The notes beneath the pieces are model-generated. The model had not been told where the DNA came from. It ran no database searches and was given only the letters and a program-made list of their open reading frames with translations. A DNA stretch of 64,000 bases, taken from NCBI GenBank assembly GCA_963978895.1, contig OZ022242.1, positions 22,323,629 to 22,387,628 on the forward strand, in the 5' to 3' direction. A program made the translations under genes and the position numbers. Source of the DNA: Erpobdella octoculata. Its lineage: Eukaryota; Annelida; Clitellata; Hirudinida; Erpobdellidae. This document shows, piece after piece, positions 57,173 to 64,000 of this stretch (position 1 is the first letter of the stretch; every line of letters starts with the position of its first letter).

Positions 57173-57954
57173 ACAATATTGTACCTCGCTCTGTCTTTTG
57201 CTGACAATGTCTAACCATTGTGAAACCAAACCAATCCTATGAAGAAAACGAATTGCGTTTTTGCAATAACAATAATAGAAAATATCAAATTATAGGACTA
57301 CACTAAAACTCCAATGCCAGGAGAATGCGTACATTTAGTATCTAAAGACAAGGGGCAGTTTGATCTACAGATCAACGTACCCCATATCGGTAAGGATCAA
57401 AGAGCCCCCATGACATGGAGCATACTATAAATGGCGATATCTCATCAATAAATGTTGCTTGAGAATTCAAATATGCAATAAAATAAGCCTTAGACATACG
57501 TTTACACAATGCAAAATTAATTTTCCTCAAAAAATATTTATCTACTTTGTAATTACAGAAACTCAACTGTTGTGAAGATTAACTTTTCTCCGGTCAAAAC
57601 AAGCTTTCGTATTTTTCAACTTTCAACGGCGGATTGTTGAAAAGAAAATAGGACTAAAATTAGAAAAAAAACAATTAAAGACCATAAACAATTATGCATT
57701 GTATTTTCATTTAGAAATTATTACATTATTGCCAAAAAATCAATGTGCCCAAGAGATCAAATAGCCCTCATCTCCCCTATATAAAAATAAGATTATGTGT
57801 GTGTAAATAACTTATGCGTTGCTACACCATTCATCCGATCGTAATGAAATTTTTACACAAGCTTGAGAGTCAATGGAGGAAGGTTTTAGTGAAAAAAATT
57901 AAAATTGGTCACAAAATAAGCGGAGCGGAGTTGGAGAGCGAGCGGGAACTATAT

Positions 57955-57958
<4 letters not shown>

Positions 57959-57996
<38 letters not shown>
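57959..57996. repeat. (AT)n
   Basis: About 19 units between the Helitron fragment and the first SINE. Confidence 0.97.
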
Positions 57997-57999
<3 letters not shown>

Positions 58000-58212
58000 A
58001 ACCACTGTTTTTTGACGGTGGGAGTGGCGCAGATAGTAAGGTAGTTGGCATGATGCGAGGCGGTGTTGCCGATCCGACAGTCGTGGGTTCGAGTCTGAAG
58101 TTGAGACATGTATATTTGCGTTATTTCGTGGTGGATTGTACGCCATCCAAGTTTCTGATATATGTGGCTCGTAAAAACATATCAACGCTATGTTTCCTTA
58201 TAATATATATCA
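57997..58212 (+). repeat. tRNA-derived SINE, copy 1 of a close pair
   Basis: A-box-like 'gtggcgcagatagtaagg' (58025-58042) and B-box 'gggttcgagtct' (58085-58096) are spaced as in tRNA genes, followed by a body with 'ttgcgttatttcgtggtgg' and an AT-rich end. The neighbour at 58350-58565 differs at only about two positions. Confidence 0.8.
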
Positions 58213-58349
58213 TAAAACATATATCTTCGATAGTTATTAAATTAGCTAGTGACGGATTGTACGCCGTACAACTTATAATACTATCGAGCATTGATTCGTA
58301 CCCATTCATAGTCGAGTGTTGTGTTCAACATACCCCAACAAAAGCGCTT
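58213..58349. other. Spacer between SINE copies
   Basis: Contains 'gacggattgtacgccgtaca', a short echo of the SINE body ('tggattgtacgcc'), suggesting a third, degraded unit. Confidence 0.5.
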
Positions 58350-58657
<308 letters not shown>

Positions 58658-58674
58658 ACGTACTTAGGTGTAAT

Positions 58675-58835
58675 ATTTTCTTTCAGGCACGCGCTATTAA
58701 AGACAATAGACCATTTTGCGTTTATTATTTTTTTCGACAGACGTTCTAAATTTTTCAAGCTACATACATTCTTTGATTCAACTAGGGCTAACGGACCGTT
58801 TCGACTAACATTGTCATCCTCAGAGCCCATTTAAA
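58675..58835 (+). repeat. Dispersed repeat, family W, copy 2
   Basis: Matches 27213-27365 ('gcgctattaaagacaatagaccatttt', 'ggctaacgg'). It extends further right with 'cattgtcatcctcagagc'. Confidence 0.5.
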
Positions 58836-59955
58836 ATTTAAACCAAACGTCGACGCAAGAAACGATACAATGAAATAAACAATAAAACCAGGTAGAGCGT
58901 ACCTACCCTAGATATTAGAATATCGTAAAAGGAACTGAGATAAAAATATGTATTAAGAAAGTTCAAATAATTTAAAAAATAAAATAGTATGTACAAGAAT
59001 ATTGCTATGGTCGTAATTTGCTTATAGAAGAATACAATGTAAAATCATAAATATGAACATGTTATTTTTTTCTTCTTATTGTTATATTACCACTATAAAA
59101 TAGAATAGGCAATTCAACGGGTTTGTCATCTCCCGGTGGGAATTCACAATGGTCCCCTTTAGGAATTCCACAATAAATAGTTTGACGAAAATATCGCAAA
59201 TAAATATTTAATTAAATTTTGTCCGATCGATCCGAAAATTTGATAAAATGCATTGTTAATCAGTTCGGAGGTATGTTCAAATTTTTAAGTCTCTATCTCA
59301 TCAGGAAATTAGTTTAAAATCGATTGCAAAATTTCACGACAGACAGACAGACAGAGAAGTCAAGTTAAGTAAAAGTGTGTAATTACAATATAGTGTTATT
59401 CAAAAGGAACATCCGAAAGGACATAAAACTCGCTTAAGTAGGTATAAGTAACCTGTCACTGCAAAAGACAAAATTTAGTTAAATAAAACATTATAAGAAA
59501 AAAATGAGATGGAAAACAGCTAAATTATTTTAATAACATATTTTTCAGCAACAATTGAGTGATTTATTATAATAAATAAGATTAAAACTTTTATTTGAAT
59601 GAAAAGACTGGCTGGTTTTCAATGATGGAAGTGTCAAACCAACATATCTGTTTTAACAGCCTAATTAATAAAACCAGCTATTACCGACCACATAATATGT
59701 AATCCATATGCCAAAAACATCAAGCAAATCACACAAATCTTAAACACATATTTTCAAATATTGTTTTTACGTTCAATTAAATTTGAAGTTTAAATTTTAA
59801 AGGTAACCAAATATAAAAAATTTTACAAAAATGATATGATTTTTTCATCGAAAAAGGTTTTATAAGATTTTTACGGGTTGAATGGAAATTTTTGATAACT
59901 TCAATGATTTGATGAATCTAATTCTCACAATCGTTAACAACGACCTTAGGGATGA
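58836..59955. other. Anonymous sequence; relative of family R at 59285-59385
   Basis: 59285-59385 shares 'tcatcaggaaattag'-, 'cgattgcaaaattt'- and 'agacagacagacagagaa'-like blocks with family R. 59215-59260 shares a block with 43838-43880. No coding seen. Confidence 0.4.
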
Positions 59956-60115
59956 AAAAGAAAAAGAAGAAAAAGAAGAAGAAGGAAAAGGAAAAGAAGA
60001 AGATGATGATGACGACGACGACGACGATGACGATGACAATGTCAATGGCGATGGCGATGATGATGACGATAACGATGACGATGATACTGATTGTAATGAT
60101 AATGATGATGATTAT
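59956..60115. repeat. GAA/GAT/GAC trinucleotide tract
   Basis: (GAAAAA/GAAGAA)n passes into (GAT/GAC)n. The Glu/Asp-rich frame is an artefact. Confidence 0.9.
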
Positions 60116-60334
60116 AGTGGAAAGATAATGGGCTAGATCTAGTCATTGGTGATGATGGCATTAATAATTGTGAAGTGTTTGATTATGATGACGAGGTATC
60201 GCCTCAAGAAATAATCAGAGAAAGATGTCGTCTTGCATTTCTTATCACGAAATAAAACTATAAAACCATCACATAGATTCACAGACATACATACATGTAG
60301 CAACACACACATACAGAACATACCTATTTACAAT

Positions 60335-60540
60335 ACATTCACATGAACCCACATACACAACATATTCACATTCACACACATACACAACACATTCACACAC
60401 TTATACACAACATATTCACATTCACACACATATACACAACATATTCGCACACTTATACACAACATATTCACATTCACACACATATACACAACATATTCCC
60501 ACACATATACACAACATATTTACATGGAAACACACACACA
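60335..60540. repeat. Tandem of 'acacaacatattcacattca' units
   Basis: About eight units of 22-30 bp with CA-rich sequence. Confidence 0.85.
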
Positions 60541-60744
60541 GTATATTTACAAGCCCAGAAATACAGAAGATAGTCCACATACATCGAAGCTGTCTACATA
60601 ATCGTAGCGAATTCCAATCTTATTTGATAGTTTTTATAAAACTATTTCATGCGACTTATTTCAAAACATATCCATTCAATTCAGCCAATTCATCACCAAT
60701 GTTAATACATAATGCGTATGCGATCAATTTTTGATAATTTATTA

Positions 60745-60886
60745 AAAATTTAACAACGGGAAAGCAAGCAGGAAAGGGAGAGCAAGCACGAACGGGAAAA
60801 CAAGCGGGGAAGGAAACGGGAGCGAGAAAGACAAGCATTAAAAAACCTCTAAAAACACGTGCAACGCCGGGTACCCCGCTACTAGT
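60745..60886 (+). mobile_element. Helitron 3' end
   Basis: GA-rich 'acgggaaagcaagc' units, 'cctctaaaaa', a hairpin ('gtgcaacgccgggtaccccg' region) and a terminal CTAGT (60882-60886). Same family as 24616-25196. Confidence 0.7.
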
Positions 60887-61289
60887 AAATAAAAGATACT
60901 TATAGTTACTATGACGATAAAACTTTTCGCCGTCATTATCAATAAGCTTCTTTTATTTATTTTTTTTAATAATTTTTTCTTGTTAAGTTAAATACAAATT
61001 TATCAACTGAACCAATTTTATGATGATTTTCCAAACTTCAAATTGTCTGCAGACATCCCGCGGATATCCCATGGCCATCCGGACAAGTGAAAGTTAAAGC
61101 ATATAAAAATAATTACTGTTGTGAGACCCTGCTGTTAAACAGGCACATAAATGAGGGGCAAGTTTTTTGCCTAAAGTTTATTATATACATTTTAAATTTT
61201 AACTCTACAAAAGTTATGAGAAAGTTTATTTAAAGTGGCTCTTTCGGTCAAAACTTCCGAACCGCTAAAATATAAGAAGTAATGTTAGA
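60887..61289. other. Anonymous sequence
   Basis: Probably includes the 3' UTR of the LINE to the right. Nothing specific. Confidence 0.35.
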
Positions 61290-62460
61290 GAGATTTGTTG
61301 AAAAGAAAATCTTAAGCAAGCTGCGAAACTCCGTCCTGGATTATGCCGGTTAAACAGTAGTCAGAAGGCTATTCCAGATCTTGTCCCGTTGACGCTGAAA
61401 CTTCTGTCCCAAAGCGTCGTTCATCACGAGGCTGGTACAAGATATCTTTCGTGGATGATGATCTGAGTCTCTGACGTCCATGAATGGCGCTGATCAGCTG
61501 TAGATATCGGATCAGGCACGATGGGCAATTTTCTTGCAAGCACTTGAACACTGGAAGACGAGGTGTTACGTGGTCAAACTTATTGCTGATGAAAATTATT
61601 TTGACGGCTGTGTTGATTTTGCATTCGGAAAAAATGCTTTTTTGACAAACCAGCTAGGGTGAAATTGCAATAATCAACCATGAGCCTAATGAGAGCGGTC
61701 ACAAGAGCTTTCCTACCAAAAACTGCCAAAGCACCACCCACGCTTTGAATTTGCCGGAGCATAGCAAAGCATGTACAAATGTTGTTGTTGTTGTGTGACC
61801 GCATCGACAGATCGGAATCGATGTAAATTCTCAGGGTTTTCACTTTTGAAATAGTTTTTATGTAAGTGTTGAAGATCCTGACAGCATCGACCAGAGTCCG
61901 ATGTAGATTATGTTTTGATAAACACCACAAGACCTCCAATTTGTTCTGGTTGAGTTGCAAGCGATTCTCAATCATCTAACAACCAACGTCCTCGACGCAG
62001 GCACACATTTTTACGGATAATTTTACTGTTTTGCACGGAGAGCAGTCTCATAAATTTAGTGTCGTCTGCATAAAGATGGCACTGGAGGCTGTCACCGTCA
62101 AAGCTTCGTCTAGTGTCTCCAGTGTACAAGAAAAAGTAAGCTCAGAACTGAACCCAGTAGAACACCACAGTCCTGAGATGCAGCTGAAAATGACAAGCCT
62201 GAGAAAAACACACGATTCGTCAAGTACGAATGAACCAGTTACTGACAAACTGGCCAAACCCGTAAGATGACTCAAATTGTTGCAACAGGATGCCATGATC
62301 CACAAAGTCGAATGCTGCAGTCATATCAAGAAGGACAAGAAGCAAAAACATACCCTCAGCGCCTAAGCCGCCTGAAGCAGATCTTTTATGACTTTGAGAA
62401 CAGCTGTCTCAGTTAAATGACATGAGGGGTAAGCAGACTGTGGAGGGTTAGATACAGGTT
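61290..62460 (-). pseudogene. CR1/L2-like LINE reverse transcriptase, decayed
   Basis: In minus-strand order: motif A DMTAAFDFVDHG (about 62294-62328), palm with LYADDTKFM (YADD at 62061-62072), thumb frame of 131 codons (61580-61975) with NRLQLNQNKLEVLWCLSK, GIYIDSDLSM-like, LVTALIRLMVDYCN and LAGLSKKHF, and C-terminal RQRLRSSSTKDILYQPRDER to about 61370 with 'WNSL' beyond. The parts are in correct order but in different frames. The fingers and endonuclease are absent or unrecognisable. It is from the same broad clade as the 30.8-kb and 33.3-kb elements but clearly a different family. Confidence 0.8.
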
Positions 62461-62687
62461 GTTGGAGTGCAGTTGCGCAAAAACTCTAAAAAGCACGAAC
62501 CTTTCGAGAAACTAAGAAACGACTGAGAGATTGGATATTGGGTGGTAAAGGAAATTTCGTTCCAGTCAAACCCCGTCTTCTTTGTTTAATCTAGTGATGA
62601 TTTAATGCGTATTAGAATCCTTTCACGTGTAAACTGCTGGACCAATTTAAAAAAAAATTAGCATGGAGGTAGATCTCAAAGAACATG
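62461..62687. other. Spacer
   Basis: Possibly the 5' edge of the LINE. Nothing clear. Confidence 0.35.
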
Positions 62688-62742
62688 TCCTGACTGACTG
62701 ACTGACTGACTGACTGAGTGACTGACTGACTGACTGACTGAT
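62688..62742. repeat. (CTGA)n
   Basis: About 13 units with one GTGA variant. Confidence 0.95.
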
Positions 62743-62899
62743 AATCAACGCCGAGCTCAAACGCCTCATCCTAGGAACGTAAAATTTGGAACTTATATTA
62801 CTTTTATTGCGTAAGCATCCACTAAGAAAGGATTTTTGAAAATTTTGCTCCTGAGGGAAAGAAACTGGAAAACAAACTTTTTCTAAAACAATGTATATC

Positions 62900-63735
62900 T
62901 CGAAAACCAAAAATGAGGAGATTTTTAAATTTGGTATATGGATTCTTCTTGAAAAATAAAAAGATACGTGTTTCACCATTTTATGAAAATTCGGTTTCCC
63001 GCAACTCAAATGTGGGTTGGAAAATTGGGTTATTTGGTTTTAAAGTAGCTGCTACTCAAAAACTGTGAATGATACAGGAGTAAAAATTAGTATTTAGTTT
63101 CTACTCCAAAAATAATGAAATATGTGTTTTAGCATTTTTTGAAAATTTGGTTTCCAGGACTTCAAATGTGTGGTGGAAAATAGGGTTATTTGTTTTTTAA
63201 AGTAACTGCTACTCAAAAACTGTAAATACACAGATGTAAAAATTAGTATTTAGTTTCTATTCTAAAAATAAAGATATACGTGTTTCACCATTTTTTACAA
63301 ATTTGGTTTCCAGGACCTTAAATGTGGGGTGGACAATAGGATTACTTGGTTTTTAAAGTAACTGCTATTCGAAAACTGTAGATGCTATCATGCTACAGGA
63401 GTAAAAATTAGTATTTGGTTTCTACCCCAGAATATAATGATATACGTGTTTTACCATTTTTTGAAAATTTGGTTTCCAGGACTTCAAAAATGGGGTGAAA
63501 AATAGGGTTACATGGTTTTTAAAGAAACTGCTACTCAAAAACTGTAAATGCTAAAAAAGTAAAATTAGTATTTAGTTTCTACTCTAAAAATAATGATATA
63601 CATATTTCACCATTTTTTGAAAATTTGGTTTCCAGGACTTCAAATGTAAAGTGGAAAAAGGGTTATTTGATTTTAAAATAACTGCTACTCAAAAACTGTA
63701 AGTGCTACAGATGTGAAAATTAGTATTTTGAGGTT
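62900..63735. repeat. Satellite-like tandem array, about 156-bp unit
   Basis: The landmark 'ggtttcc' starts units at 62993, 63149, 63305, 63471 and 63627, so spacings are 156, 156, 166 and 156 bp. Each unit carries 'ggacttcaaatgtg', 'aataggg(t)tat', 'taactgctactcaaaaactg', 'gtaaaaattagtattt' and 'tgtttcaccatttttt'. No coding. It appears to start near 62880 and ends where a GC-richer repeat begins. Confidence 0.9.
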
Positions 63736-64000
63736 TTGTGCCGGTCAGAAGTAGATGAGTTCAGTTTATCACCGGACGGACGGGCCAAGCCGTTATTTTA
63801 TGGTCTTCATACGGCCGTGCCCAAACCTTAAATCAAGGTGGGACAGGCCGAGATTTTTAACCAAGTATATAGACATTTTAGTGATTTTAGGGTGTTCAGA
63901 CGGGCCGGGCTAAACCTGAAGTCAAGGTGGGACGGGCCGAAGTTTTTCATCAAGTATATAGAACTTCTAGGCCTGTAAAAACGGGCCGGACCCATATTAG
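63736..64000. repeat. GC-richer tandem repeat, about 89-bp unit (runs off the window)
   Basis: The block 'aa(g/a)tcaaggtgggac(a/g)ggccga' followed by 'tttttaaccaagtatataga'-like sequence recurs at about 89-bp spacing (63835, 63924). It is rich in GGGCCGGGC motifs. It may be an internal repeat of a hAT-like element or an independent satellite, cut by the window edge. Confidence 0.75.

Larger units (their letters stand above)
56417..57777. mobile_element. Tigger/pogo-like element (1361 bp), TA target
   Basis: The left end is 'ggggagatgggggttaattg' and the right end, on the opposite strand, is 'ggggagatgagggctatttg'. TA flanks both sides, as for Tc1/mariner-pogo elements. Internal 'ggggcac(t/a)(t/a)tgatcc' motifs (56610-56660, 57350-57400) are subterminal repeats. 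It contains the C-terminal-like frame at 56765-57064 and a T36 run (57136-57171). No catalytic core is present, so it is a deletion derivative. Confidence 0.7.
56409..57958 (+). mobile_element. Helitron 5' portion interrupted by a Tigger-like element
   Basis: The Helitron starts TCTATATA (56409-56416). After the inserted element it resumes 'tatataaaaataagattatg', 'ccgatcgtaatgaaattt', 'gagagtcaatggagga' and 'agcgagcgggaa' (to 57955), collinear with 24616-24890. The 3' GA-rich part, hairpin and CTAGT are missing. An (AT)n and a SINE follow. Confidence 0.7.

Noticed and set aside
58021..58096. Functional tRNA gene
   Set aside because: A and B boxes are present, but the acceptor stem does not pair and the unit continues into a SINE body repeated 353 bp away.
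59882..60136. Acidic 84-codon protein
   Set aside because: The Glu/Asp run is a GAA/GAT/GAC tract in otherwise anonymous sequence.

Overview
This window reads as AT-rich nuclear DNA from a metazoan, most likely a marine invertebrate. There are no bacterial-style operons or ribosome binding sites. Coding sequence is confined to short pieces bounded by GT/AG splice signals. Most of the sequence is microsatellites, minisatellites and decayed transposons from many superfamilies. The species cannot be named from the sequence.

The one recognisable host gene lies on the minus strand. Three exons (46513-46659, 41181-41552 and 29565-29761) have matching splice phases and join into the amino-terminal (LIVBP-like) domain of a non-NMDA ionotropic glutamate receptor. 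A possible fourth exon lies near 28100-28195, but its frame does not fit. The ligand-binding and pore exons were not found. The introns hold most of the young-looking repeats: a 540-bp pentanucleotide array, a 385-bp AAT array next to a splice acceptor, two LINE copies, a Helitron end and an intact-ended hAT element. A separate GC-richer island at 52411-52570 looks like a promoter with a first exon on the plus strand; its gene was not found.

Layout: 1-5.4 kb holds a hAT transposase tail, a SINE-like copy, an exon-like relic, a Helitron end and a small hAT element. 5.4-12.5 kb is mostly anonymous, with two minisatellites and a SINE/foldback pair. 12.5-16 kb is a cluster of relics (LINE, MULE, nested hAT MITEs, SINE-like element). 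17-25 kb holds a 16-bp satellite, a compound inverted repeat, (TATG)n, a tRNA-derived SINE, a LINE relic and a complete Helitron. 29.5-41.5 kb holds receptor exons with LINE, Helitron and hAT copies between them. 44.5-51 kb is dominated by long simple repeats, one receptor exon and a pogo/Tigger relic. 51-58.8 kb holds a second SINE/foldback pair, a Ty3/gypsy fragment, the promoter island, a PIF/Harbinger element with target duplications, and a Tigger-like element nested in a Helitron beside two near-identical tRNA SINEs. 59-64 kb holds a Helitron tail, a LINE relic and two tandem repeat arrays.

All transposase and reverse transcriptase remnants seen are broken, so the window is best read as an intron-rich neuronal receptor locus filled with dead or non-autonomous elements.
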